NCBI GenBank assembly: GCA_003339415.1
Contig: PDHQ01000382.1
Coordinates: 1-27,388 of the forward strand
From: Ophiocordyceps camponoti-saundersi (nom. inval.)
Lineage: Eukaryota; Ascomycota; Sordariomycetes; Hypocreales; Ophiocordycipitaceae
Length of the DNA: 27,388 nucleotides
Reading direction: 5' to 3'
Position numbers and translations under genes: made by a program. The notes under the pieces are model-generated. The model worked only from the letters and a program-made list of their open reading frames with translations, was not told the origin of the DNA and made no database searches. Of the stretch, positions 1-10,086 are shown in pieces; within the stretch, counting starts at the first letter, position 1, and every line of letters begins with the position of its first letter.

Positions 1-272
1 AAAAAAATAAGGATATATAACTTAAAGTAGTAAAATAATTATACTTAATTTAACCTTAGGATAATAATAGTCGAAAAAGGGGGAGGAAAGGGGAGGGGGC
101 AGTTTATAGCAGTTTACGCCCGCGGCCCTACTAATTATACCTTCGATAATATAATATTATACGTATATAAAGGTAGGTTAATCCCTAGGGTAGGGGTAGC
201 CTAGGTAGCCTAGTAGGTATATTAGGTATAATAAGTATAAACTAAGTAAGATAAGTATAAAATACGGTAAAA

Positions 273-274
<2 letters not shown>
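1..274. other. Degraded low-complexity sequence upstream of a poly(A) run
   Basis: No gene is visible. The stretch holds a purine-rich patch near 75-100, two GCAGTTTA-like words near 100-115 and a short imperfect tandem of a GTAGCCTAG-like word near 195-215. It leads straight into the poly(A) run that follows, so it may be the 3' end of a retroposed element, but no family could be recognised. Confidence 0.4.

Positions 275-356
<82 letters not shown>
275..356 (+). repeat. Poly(A) run, 82 bases
   Basis: This is an uninterrupted run of 82 A. Non-LTR retrotransposons and processed transcripts leave poly(A) at their 3' end on the coding strand, which would put the element to the left. A run this long and pure is unstable, so it is either recent or a site of assembly uncertainty. 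The run has no C or G and cannot show RIP. Confidence 0.8.
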
Positions 357-358
<2 letters not shown>

Positions 359-481
359 TAAAAATAAAGGAAAATAGAGGTACGTACCGTTATATAACTA
401 CGTAAATAATAATATAATAGCGTAGAATAAAAAAACCTATCGAGTATAAATTTCGCGTTACTATTTTTTTTTTTCTTCTCT

Positions 482-3097
482 ATTTTCTTATAAAATTTAG
501 TGCGAGAACTATTTAATAAAGACGCTAACTACTAACTAAGAAAGAAAATAGAGGAGAATTCGATATTAGGATTAGAGATATTAGTAGCTATACTATAAGC
601 GATAAACTTCTTCGAAGAGGTAACGCTAGAGGCTAGATTCTTACCTCTTATCTTAGGATATTCGATAAGTATATAATCGGATTTATCGGGTATAAGTAAT
701 ATTCTTAAGAAGGTAAAGAAAACGATTCCTACGTTATTATAATTTAAGTAGCCGAGCTAGTTTAAGCTACGGCTATAATAGCTAGATTAATGCGAGCTAT
801 TACTAAATATACGTAAGGAAAAGGAAGTTAGAATATTAAATAAAGTAAAACCGTTTACCGATATCGTAAACTAGTAAATATACTATACGGACCTATTCGA
901 GTTTCTAAAGGACGCTAAGCGGTAAAACTAGTGCTTATTATTTAGCTTATAGGTATTAATAAGGATTCTATAAAAAGGGCTTACGAATACTATATATCTT
1001 ATAGATAACGCGCTAGAAATAATAGCTAAATATAGTAATAAGCACGATAATAGGATATTTCGAGGAAAAGTAAGATTCTCTGCTTATAGCCTTAAAGAGC
1101 GGCTCGGCGAGTATAAGCTTATTAGCGGACTAGTTAACTTTAAAGCGAAATTAAATAACGGGGGATATTACTAAAGTAGTTTTTTATAAGATTAAGGAAC
1201 GTAAATACTTATACTATTTAACTTATAAAAGGAGGGGAGGGAGGAAAGGGCAAAACGTATAGTAAGGGCATAGAAAAAGATCCTATACTTATAAGGAAAG
1301 GGAGTAGCGTTCGATTACGTTATCGTATTATATACGAAATAAAAGGAAAAATAGGAATATAGCTACCTTTCGATAATAATACTCTAGCACTAGAGTAGGG
1401 GATTTATCGAATATAAGCTAAACCGCGTTGCCGAAATCGCTAGTATTAATATTTCGAAAATAGTATAATACGGAGAGGTAAGACGGTTAATACCTAGGCT
1501 AAGACTCCTTATATAAGATTAGGTTATGCTAAAAGCGGGAGAGAAGCCGATATATATAAGCGCGATCGATATAGTTATATTAAGCCTATATAGGATAGCA
1601 GCTAATAAACTTAATATTATAAGTTTAAAAAGATAAGGGGATATAAAGTACCCTTTTAAGGCTAGAGGATAGAGAATAGATAAGGGTTACGATAAGAGTA
1701 AGAGACTAATAATAATAGGAGGGATATACTTATTCTATATACCGCCCTTATACTAGGTATTTAAGATAGATAAACTATTTACGCGTGCGTAAATAAAAGG
1801 TAATAAAGCAGGACTAGGTAACTACTAAGAACTAGATAAAGGAGGCGAAATAATATAAAGCGAAGAATATAGTATAGATACGTAGTAAGAGGAGATAGAT
1901 AACGCGGGAAAAGATACCGGAGGAATAATATCTCTTATAGCTAGCTTTATAAATAAGGTTCTTACGAGTTTAGTAGGAAGCGAAGATAAGGTAAGAGGAA
2001 ATAAAGAGGTCCGGCACTATCTCTAAGCTAACGTTTCCCTTTTTTTATAAGGAGAAGCGAAAAGGGAAAGCGTTAAAGGAGAGAGAGAAGGGATAGTAAT
2101 AGGTATATCTTATAAAGGAGGAGTGCAAAATACCGTGCTAGGGGATATAGTAGAGAGGATAGGAGAGCTAAATATATCGGAAATATCGGGTACGCGAGAT
2201 AAGCGTAATAAAAATCTAAAGGAAATAAGAGAGAAAAGGGAGCGGAAAGAAAAGGACGCGCGGAATAATAAGATAGAGGAGAAAAAAAGAGGTAATAGTT
2301 CGAGTAAGATAGTACTAATAGGGAGCGCGGTAAAGGATACGGAGGATACGCGTAAGGCTATACCGTAAAGGAGAGATTTATAACGGGCCGATAAAGCTAA
2401 AAACGAAACCTACGCTATATTATTAACGGTAAGTCCGCGAAAGCGAAAAAGGAGGCTAGCTCGCCGTATTATAAAAACCGAGAGGAAGAGGAAAAGCACG
2501 AAAACTAAAAGGAAAAGGAAAAAAGTGCTTAGTTTAGAATAACTAAAATAACGCGAAGTAGAGGCTACGAATACGGAGGAAAATATAGATAAGGAAAAGG
2601 TAGCAAAGGCGGTAAATAAGATATCGGAATTTAGGGTATCGGGAATTAAGATATATATAAATTATAAGGACTAGATAGAGAAATATTATATAGAAGGAAA
2701 AAGTATCTTAAGACTTAGCGAGGCTAGATTAAGTATAATAGAGAGCGGAAGGAAGATCTATATAGAGAACGGGTATAGGCGGGACACGGTGCTAGAATAT
2801 ATAGGAATAGGTATATTCGTCTCGGCCTAACCGCTAGGTCTAATAGTAGGCGACGCGTAAAGGTAAATTAATATCGCGGTTAAAAGGTATTTAAGATAAG
2901 AGCTACTAGAGAGAAAAGGTAAAGCGGGGATAAGAGAGGAGCGTAGAATAGTAAAAGATAGGAAAAGGTAAAATATAGGGAATACTAAGTTAAGTAGTAA
3001 GGGGATATTAAGTTAGTAAAGATAACTATAAGGGAAGTATGCTAAGTAATATAAAAAAAATATTCGGTTCCGATCTAGCGAAAGTAGGTATTTATAA
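482..3097 (+). pseudogene. RIP-degraded long ORF (~870 codons), unrecognised product
   Basis: One forward frame (codon starts at 482, 614, 1307, 2123, 2426) reads as protein for about 2.6 kb with no frameshift; every in-frame stop I met is TAA or TAG, as expected from mutated Gln or Trp codons. Legible segments include FEEVTLEARFLPLILGYS near 608, HDNRIFRGKVRFSAYSLKER near 1040, VMLKAGEKP near 1525, a very basic stretch with SPRKRKRRLARR near 2432, and RLSEARLSIIESGRKIYIE near 2715. A stop-free piece at 2123-2368 belongs to the same frame and is not a separate gene. The frame probably ends with SSESRYL and TAA at 3095-3097. The true start is unclear; it lies after a T run at about 466-476. 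The basic middle and K/E-rich regions suggest a nucleic-acid-binding or nuclear protein, but I recognise no family. Confidence 0.72.
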
Positions 3098-3296
3098 GAG
3101 AGGGGGAGAGAGAGAAAAGATATTTTTTTTTTCTTACGGATTTATTAAATAGTATATAATTCCTATCTACTCTTACCGCTATCGCTCCGTTAAAAGGAGA
3201 AATATTATTATTTTATATATAAAGAATTGCTATTTAGCCTATACCCGCGTAAGTAAAAATAAATAAACCTAAACCTTTATATCCCCCCTAGTAAAG

Positions 3297-3403
3297 TAAT
3301 AAGACTTATACCTCCCTACCCTTTTAATTATCCTTAGTTAAGTTATAAGATAATAAGACTTAGACTTCCCTATCCTTTAGTTTTTTATCGGTTAAGTTAT
3401 AAA
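3297..3403. repeat. 54-bp tandem duplication
   Basis: The word TAATAAGACT begins at 3297 and again at 3351, followed each time by a CCTCCCTACCC/CTTCCCTATCC pyrimidine stretch and a GTTAAGTTATAA-like word. Two diverged head-to-tail units of about 54 bp result. Confidence 0.65.
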
Positions 3404-3502
3404 GAGTTCTATATTTACGTATTTAGAAATATAGTAGCAGATTACAGGCGACCGCGAGAGGGTCTTTAATCTCTACTATTTTATTATTACTAGTTAGTAT
3501 AA

Positions 3503-3850
3503 ATTGTTACTTTACGATATAAGCGGGGTAATTATACGTTTAATACGCTCCGTAAGCGCCTAGACCTGCTTAATAAAGTTATAGACTTCTGCTTTAATCG
3601 TAAGAAGCGTATCGTAAACCTATTTTATTTAATTTATAATATAAATAAGATAACGCCTTACGTATATATATTAAGCGTACTTAATATAGATAACTTCTGC
3701 CTAAACTATAGTAAGCGTATAGATAAACTACTATATCTAATCTATAATATAGATAGAATAATAAACCCTAATACGCTTAAAGAAAAATAAGCGTATAACT
3801 TAGCTAGGAGATATCTAAGAGCTCTTATAAGGTCCGATTAAATAGTTCCT
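3503..3850 (+). pseudogene. Degraded ORF tail with in-frame 36-codon internal repeat
   Basis: Codon starts at 3503, 3566 and onward give about 95 codons without any stop, ending in NPNTLKEK before the first TAA; the frame then continues as AYNLARRYLRALIRSD. Two related segments, RIVNLFYLIYNINKITP (from 3608) and RIDKLLYLIYNIDRIINP (from 3716), lie exactly 108 bases (36 codons) apart, so the duplication is in frame. The ending AYNLAR(R/G) recurs at 15550, where the second family A copy keeps the same protein tail. The product is not recognised. The frame runs straight into family A, so the two are probably parts of one element. Confidence 0.6.
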
Positions 3851-4367
3851 TAACCCTTTTCTTTTCCTAAAAGTATTTATAGATTAGAATATAAAAGGTA
3901 AACGATATAGGATTAGGGTTATTATTAAGTATATAGCTTAGATTAGTTTCCCTCGAAAGAGGAAGAAATTAAGTAAGTAATTAGCCCTAACCTTATCTTT
4001 ATAGCTATCGTAAAAGTTATTTATCGTAAGTTAAGTCTTAGAGAGGACTTATAATAAAAACTCTACTAACCTTATAACTTTATTTTAAACTCTATACTTT
4101 TATATTATAAATTCCTAATTTAAATACTTATTCTTAAGTTCTCGGCACTTAATTAAATAGTTCTTATCTTCCTTTCTCTTTCTTCTTTTATCTTTATATA
4201 GAAAACCGACTTCTTATTATTTTCCTTATAGAAAATTACTATCCGGCACTTCCCCCTATAGCTAGAGATCCCCCCTTATATTAGTTAAAAACTTTAGTTA
4301 CTTAAGAAGTTACGCCCTTTACGTATCTACTACGCTTACTTAAGGTATCCTTCTTCCCCTACTAAAA
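3774..4367. repeat. Dispersed repeat family A, copy 1
   Basis: About 590 bp shared with 15537-16146, 20453-21013 and, in part, 22920-23213. Landmarks shared in order: AAGAGGAAGAAATTAAGTAA, a CTTAGAGAGGACTTATA-like word, ACTTAATTAAATAGTTCTTA, TTTATATAGAAAACCGACT, CTAGAGATCCCCCCTTATAT and TCTACTACGCTTACTTAAGG. The copies stop matching just after a CTTCCCCTACTAAAAT-like word, which fixes the right edge. The left edge is unclear because the match continues into the degraded ORF. The element type is not proved; a solo LTR or the 3' part of a non-LTR element are both possible. Confidence 0.75.
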
Positions 4368-4790
4368 TACCTATATTAGAATAATATTATAATTCCCCGA
4401 TAGAATAGATATTATACTAATTAGTTTCGAGAAGGAATAAACTACTTACCTCCTTTTAGAGTTACCTCTCCTTAAGTATTTTAAAGGAATTTCGAAATCT
4501 TATAAGTATAGAAGTTATAATAAACTTAGATTTTAAAACTAAGTTACCTAATACCTTAGTTATCTATATACTTTCCTTCTATTATTATATTATTTACTTT
4601 TACTAGTATTAAATATTATTATAATTATAAGCGTTATTTTTAGCGTTTACTATATACTATTATTACTTTCTATCTATATATTTAACCTCTACTTCGATAC
4701 CGCTAATTTTTCTTAGCGTTAACCTAAGTCTATTTAGTAAGCGTTAAGGGAAACGGGTATAATATCCTTAAGAAGCTTAGGAGATAATAG
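4368..4790. other. AT-rich stretch without a recognisable gene
   Basis: Heavily RIP-mutated sequence. A piece near 4418-4450 resembles the AGTTTCC...GAGGAAG part of family A and may be a very decayed further fragment. Nothing else was recognised. Confidence 0.35.
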
Positions 4791-5219
4791 CCCTTCCTAT
4801 ACTTATCTATTCCTAACTTTAACCTTAAGAGAATTTTCTAATTTTATAACCTTTTTACTCTTCGCGATATCGTTATTATCTTTAATAGCTATCGCTATAA
4901 TTTACGTAAAGCTAAGAGTAGTAGTTTAGGTTTAGTATAAATATTATCGTCTAAGACCTGCCTATATAAAGCTATTAGAAACGCTATACTTTAAGCTTAG
5001 GAGCGAGATATAATATTAAAAAAAGTGCGCGCGAGTCCGCAGGCGACTATACTTCTTATAAGTAGTGCTATTCGCTACCCGATAGCTTTACATAACTAAG
5101 GCCTTAAAATATCTATTATTACGTAGAATTTTAATATATATTATTAAGGCGGATATAGTAATCTTAGCTCGAAGAATAATATTTATTATAGGGCGCGAGA
5201 GTGCCTATTACTCTAACTC
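4791..5219 (+). pseudogene. Possible degraded ORF remnant, unrecognised
   Basis: The frame starting at 4791 stays comparatively open for about 140 codons with roughly seven stops, all TAA or TAG, in sequence where those triplets are very frequent. Readable segments include NSYRYNLRKAKSSSLGLV near 4880 and VRASPQATILLISSAIRYP near 5027. After about 5216 stops become dense. Openness alone is the evidence, no motif is recognisable, and a chance frame cannot be excluded. Confidence 0.35.
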
Positions 5220-6184
5220 TTATAGAAAAAAACTATATTATTTTAATAGATATAAAATCCGTAAACGGATACTTATATCTATACTTAAAGCGTTTATTAT
5301 AGCTACGATTAATAAGTATATAGTCGAAAGCTAGAGGAGGCGATACCTCCCTTATACGCTATAATTATACGTAGGAATAAGACCTAAGTTTATTCTAAGA
5401 TCTATATTCCTTTTTAAGATAAAAGCTATATAGAAAACTTTAGAAAGAAGAGGAAAAGGAGGATAAGGGAAGAAGAAAGAGGAAGAGAGAGAGAGGAAGA
5501 GAAAAGGGCATTTTATACTATACTTAGATAACTTAGCTAGCTTTACTAATTTAATAAGTATAAAAGATATATACCTATAATCTTTTCCTACGAGTTTTCT
5601 CTTAAAGGTTTTAATAATCTTATCTTACGATTTTTAAAGTTATTTTTAAAGCTTATTAGATACTTCTAAATTAGCTTATAAGTTTAAGGGGGTATATTAC
5701 GTATACGTATATAAGAAAGTGCCTCCTTTATATTACGAAAGTAGGTATTAGTCTAATAAGTAAGGGCTAAAAACTTAAAAAGGAAATAGTCGCTATAGGT
5801 AATTATAAGTATATATCTTAGCGGTAGGATTAAGGCGTTATAATTTATAAACGCTATATAAAAAAAAGATACCGGTCCTTACTACGTTTTTAGATAAGAC
5901 TTAAGATAATATATCTACTCTATATATTTCTATTACTATTATCGTAATAATATATAAGTAAATATAAGGAGTATAATTATAAAAAGTAGTAATATAATAA
6001 GAGATTAAATTTATAAATATACTATAAGATAAATATTTAGAAAAGAAGGTAGGCTATTAATAGTTATTTAGAAGTCTAAAATAGCTTATAAAGTACCCTT
6101 TAAGGTATATATATTCGATTTTTTCCTTAAAGGAAATATATTCTAAGTAAAGAAAATACTCTTAAAACTTAGAAGTATATTTTT
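5220..6184. other. Heavily mutated AT-rich DNA with a purine tract
   Basis: No gene could be supported. A GA-rich tract lies at about 5437-5512. A short forward frame near 5600-5870 gives a few protein-like words but with many stops. The remainder is TA-rich. Confidence 0.4.
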
Positions 6185-7370
6185 ATATACTATTATCGTT
6201 AAACTAAAAAATTAATAAAATTAAAGATTAAAATTTAAAAATAAGATATAATAAAATAAGGGTAAATATATATAATCTCGTATTAGTAACGCTAATAAGG
6301 CTAGTAAAAGCTATACCGCTTATTTCCGCGATAACTAAGCGAGGTTACTAGCTCTTAAAAGTATATAAATAAATATATATAGCTTTTATAAAGCTTAGTA
6401 TAAAGCGTAAGCTAGTATATTTCGGTAGCGCTAGTTATACGTAAGCTTAGCGCGGTATTAATTATAATAAGGGAGTCGGGCGCTATATTATAAGCTATTT
6501 TAGCTTACCTTAACTAATAGAAGCGCTATTTAATTTTAATATAAATATCGTAACGAAAAATATATATAATACTTAAGAAAGCGAAATATTAATATACGAT
6601 ATTATATATTTATCTTTTAAAAGGTTTATAACGAGGAATAAGATATAAAAAAAAAAGTAAAAAAGTTAAGGAAAATAATACCTATTTTATATAGAAAAAT
6701 AATAATAATAAGAAAAATAATTAAAAAAAGTAGGAAGAAAAGCGTATATATATATATATATATTTATCTATAACTATATAAAGAAAGAGAGAGAGGAGAG
6801 AGGGAGAGAGGGAAAGAGAAAAAAGAGGAGAGGAAGAGTAAGAGAGAAAGGGAGAGAGGGAGAGAGGGAGAGAAGGAAAGAGAAGAGAGAGGAGAGGAAG
6901 AGAGAGAGAGAAAGGAAGAAAGGGAGGGAAAGAGAGAGAAAAGAGAGGAGAGGAAAAGAGAGAAGAGGAAAAGAGAGGGAGAGAGAGAGGATAGAGAAAA
7001 AGAGAGAAAGAGGAAATATAAAAAAGAAGAAAAAAAATAACTATTTACTTATATAACTAATAGCGGTAATAAAATATAAAGGTAAGCGAAAGGAAAAAAA
7101 TTTACGCGAGGTAATAATAAGGCGCGAGAGGGTATATTAATATACGTAAGAGTGCGAGGAGTAGTAAAATATAAAGGTAAGGTAGCGGGAGCGTAAGGGG
7201 GGGGGGGGTAATAATAATAAAAAAGTAAGATAATATAAGAAAGGAAGAGAAAAGTAATAAGGGAAATATATAAAAAGGGTAAAAAAAAACTAGCGAAAAG
7301 AGAGGGGAAAAAAGCTAGTAAACTAAAAAAAGGAAAAAAAAAAAATAAAAGAGGGAGATATAAAATATAA
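6185..7370 (+). repeat. Family B unit, truncated copy (T1)
   Basis: The left edge resembles the start of the full units (CTATTATCGTTAAACTA against CTATTATTAAACTATA at 10137). The match is clear from about 6455 to 6770: a GGGAGTCGGGCGCTATATTA-like word, AGCTTACCTTAAC, then AATATATATA and TTTATCTTTTAAAAGGTTTA. It then passes into a TA run and a long GA tract. Compared with the full units it lacks about 250 bp in the left part and the whole 3' half. Confidence 0.6.
6778..7020 (+). repeat. GA-rich polypurine tract, preceded by (TA)n
   Basis: A (TA)n run at about 6747-6771 is followed by about 240 bases that are almost pure A and G on the + strand, mostly GAGA and GGAGA words with rare interruptions. 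The same order, TA run then purine tract, recurs in the other family B units near 8165-8280 and 10900-10970. It may adopt non-B DNA structure; no function is implied. Confidence 0.8.
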
Positions 7371-8166
7371 TAATAGCTTAGAAAATAAATACTTATATCT
7401 TTTTACTATTAAATTATATATTTAAAATATAAAGTAAAGTTAAGGGCTATAATAGGAATTTTCTAATTTAAATTATTCGTTATTATTAAATCTATCTTAG
7501 AGATTATAATAATACGCGAAATATTTTTAGAAGTAAGCGTACTTAAACTATTTAGCGTTAGAGAGATTTTATTAGATAATAAGCTCCTAATATCTTCGGG
7601 CTTAATATTAAAAAAAGGGCTCCGTAAACTATAATATATAATTAAGTTAATTATTAGATAAGAAGGAAAGGAGGAGGTATCTAGTTACTATATAATATTC
7701 TAAATTATTAGCGTTATAATATATATAAATAGGAGAACTAAAATAACCGTTAGATAGCGAGAGCTTAAGTTTATTAGTAAAAGAATAAGTATATTATTTA
7801 TAGGGCGTTATACGCCGCCTAAGTAGCCTAAGCTTATTCTTTTTCGCGTTATATATATTTCCTAAACTTAAAAGGTTATTAGCTATAGCGCGGGAGTTAG
7901 GTATTATATTATAAGCTATTCTAACTTACCTAAACTAGTAGGAGCGTTACTTAACTTTATTATAAGTATTATAACGAAAAATATATATAGTGCCTAAGAA
8001 AGCGAAATATTAGTATATAATATTACGCGTTTATCTTTTAAAGGGTTTATAAGAAGAAATAAAATATAAGGAGGAAAGTAAGGAGGTTAAAAGGAAAATA
8101 ATACTTATTTTATATAAAAAAATAACGAAAATAAGAAAAACGGTTAGAGAGAGTAAGAATAATAGC

Positions 8167-8198
<32 letters not shown>

Positions 8199-10086
8199 CT
8201 ATATATAGAAAAAATAAAGAGAAAGAGAGAGGGAAAGAAAAAAAAAAGAGAGAGAGAGAGAAAAAAAGAGAGAAAGAAATAAAATATAAATAAGGAAAAA
8301 AATACCTATTTACTTATATAACTACTATAAGCGATAAAGCGAAAAGGAATACGAAAAAAAAAATAATTAAATAAAATAAAAATAAGCTATAAGATATTAT
8401 ATTTATATAAGCGAAAATATAAGGAAATTAGCAAAAAATAGAAAAAGTAGCGTAAAGAATAATATATATAGTAATAAGAGTAATAAGAAAGTAAGGCGAT
8501 AAGGAGAGTAATAAGAGAATAAAAAAATAAGGAGAGTAATAAGAGAGTAAGAGGACTAAAAAGCGAGAGATTAAAAAGGTAAAGAGAGTAGCGAAAGCGG
8601 TAAAAAGATTAAAAAGCGAGAGATCGAAAAGGCGAGGAGAGTAGCGAGAGCGGTAAAAGGACTAAAAAGCGAGAGATCGAAAAAGTAAGGAGATTAGCGG
8701 TAAAAGGAGGAAAAGGTAAGGAGAATAGCGAGAAAGCGAGGGAACGATAAAATAGCGAGAAAGTAAGGGGATAATAAAATAGCGAGAGATTAAAAAAGCG
8801 AGAAGGGAAAAAAATAGTAAGAGAGCGAGAGGGGAGAATTAGCAAAATAGTAAAAAAAGTAGGAAATTAAAAAAGGGAAAAAAAATAAAAGGATAAAAAG
8901 GGGAGGGGAGATTTAAATATTATATTTAAAATAAAGAACTAATTCTATAAGGTAGCTTTATTACTATAAGTTATTTTTAAAGCTAAAATTATAATTTATA
9001 AATCTAATAATAGTTTTAAAAGAAAATTAAAAAATTAGATTTTTAGTTAAGTTTATTTATATAAAAGATAAAAAGTAAAAGCTAGTAAATAAGTTAATTA
9101 TAGCTAAAAGGTAATATACGCGTAAGTAGCTTTAATTTATAATATTTCTAAAATTAAAAGTTTTTATAAATTACTTATATAGTAACTTTATAGCTAAGTA
9201 AGCTAATTCGAATATAAAAATAAAGAATAAGGGGAGGGGTTTATAAAAAATAGCTAATTACTCTTCGCTATCGGTAATATTATTATTACTTAGCGGATTT
9301 ATTTAAAGGTAAAAAGGGAGTATAGCCGGAATCCGAAAAGAAATATAGCTACGCTACTAGTAAAAGAGGATATATATTATATAAGCACTATTTTCGAAAA
9401 AAGGTATTCTAATATAGCGGATAAAAAGGTATAGTAAGTTAACGTAATAGTAACGCGTAGAAACTTAAATAAGCGATCTTTCTAAAGCTACGAGGTAAGC
9501 TTAAATAAGCGATCCTCTTAACGCTATAAGGATAGCGCGGAAATAGCTTCTTAACTATATAATCTTAATAACCTCTCGCTTAGTTAAGTTATTACGTTTA
9601 AAGTATAAAGTAATAAAGTAAGTAGGATAAGAGAGAAGTGCGGTCTTGTTAGGCTATATAAGGTTAGTAAGAGGGTTTATTTATTAAGAAAAGAAAAAGG
9701 TATTATAAAAAAGTAAAAAAACCGCTAGTAGCTATTAAAATAGTTAGTTCTAAAAAGTAAAATAATAAGATTATATTACTACCGCTAATAATATTATCTT
9801 TTAATTAGACTAAGGTAAGTAAAGTAAGTAATAATAATAGGATTTATAGCCTTATTATAGAAGATTAACTAAGGAAAGAAAGAACGAAAATAAAAAGGAA
9901 ATACTATATAAAAAGGGAGATAAGGGGAGGGGTATAAGAATATAAAATACCTTTTTTTATTAAATTGCAAGGTTAACGATTATAAGGAGGCTAAGATAAT
10001 AGAAGAGAGAAAGAAATATATTATATATATATAGGTATATATATATATAAAAGGAAAAGGAGGGAGAGGGGGGGAAAAATAAAATA
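7352..10086 (+). repeat. Family B full-length tandem unit 1 (~2.7 kb)
   Basis: This unit aligns end to end with the next one. Shared anchors include GGGCTCCGTAAA (7617 and 10350), GGGCGTTATA (7803 and 10538), a TATTAGCTATAGCGCGGGAG-like word, a TA run, a GA tract, an AGCGAGA minisatellite, a GATAGCGCGGAAA-like word and GAGAGAAGTGCGG (9631 and 12563). The offset is 2733 bp in the left half and 2932 bp in the right half because unit 2 has a longer minisatellite. The unit closes in another TA run and a G-rich stretch. The 3' part gives only short, stop-rich frames. No transposase, reverse transcriptase or integrase motif was found, so the class is unknown. Confidence 0.75.
8440..8880 (+). repeat. 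Purine-rich minisatellite, 53-bp period
   Basis: The word AAGCGAGAGAT recurs at 8561, 8614 and 8667, an exact spacing of 53 bp, within a broader field of GAGAGTAGCGA and AAAAGCGAGA words. The strand is almost pyrimidine-free. A 78-codon open frame on the minus strand here is only low-complexity Ser/Leu/Phe/Pro translation of the repeat and is not annotated as a gene. Confidence 0.75.

Noticed and set aside
2123..2368. 81-codon open frame as a separate small gene
   Set aside because: It begins at a GTG with no special context and lies in the same frame as readable sequence on both sides, so it is just a stop-free part of the 482-3097 pseudogene.
8609..8845. 78-codon open frame on the minus strand
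   Set aside because: It is a translation of the AGCGAGA purine minisatellite, giving only Ser/Leu/Phe/Pro low complexity, with no conserved feature and a repeat array underneath.
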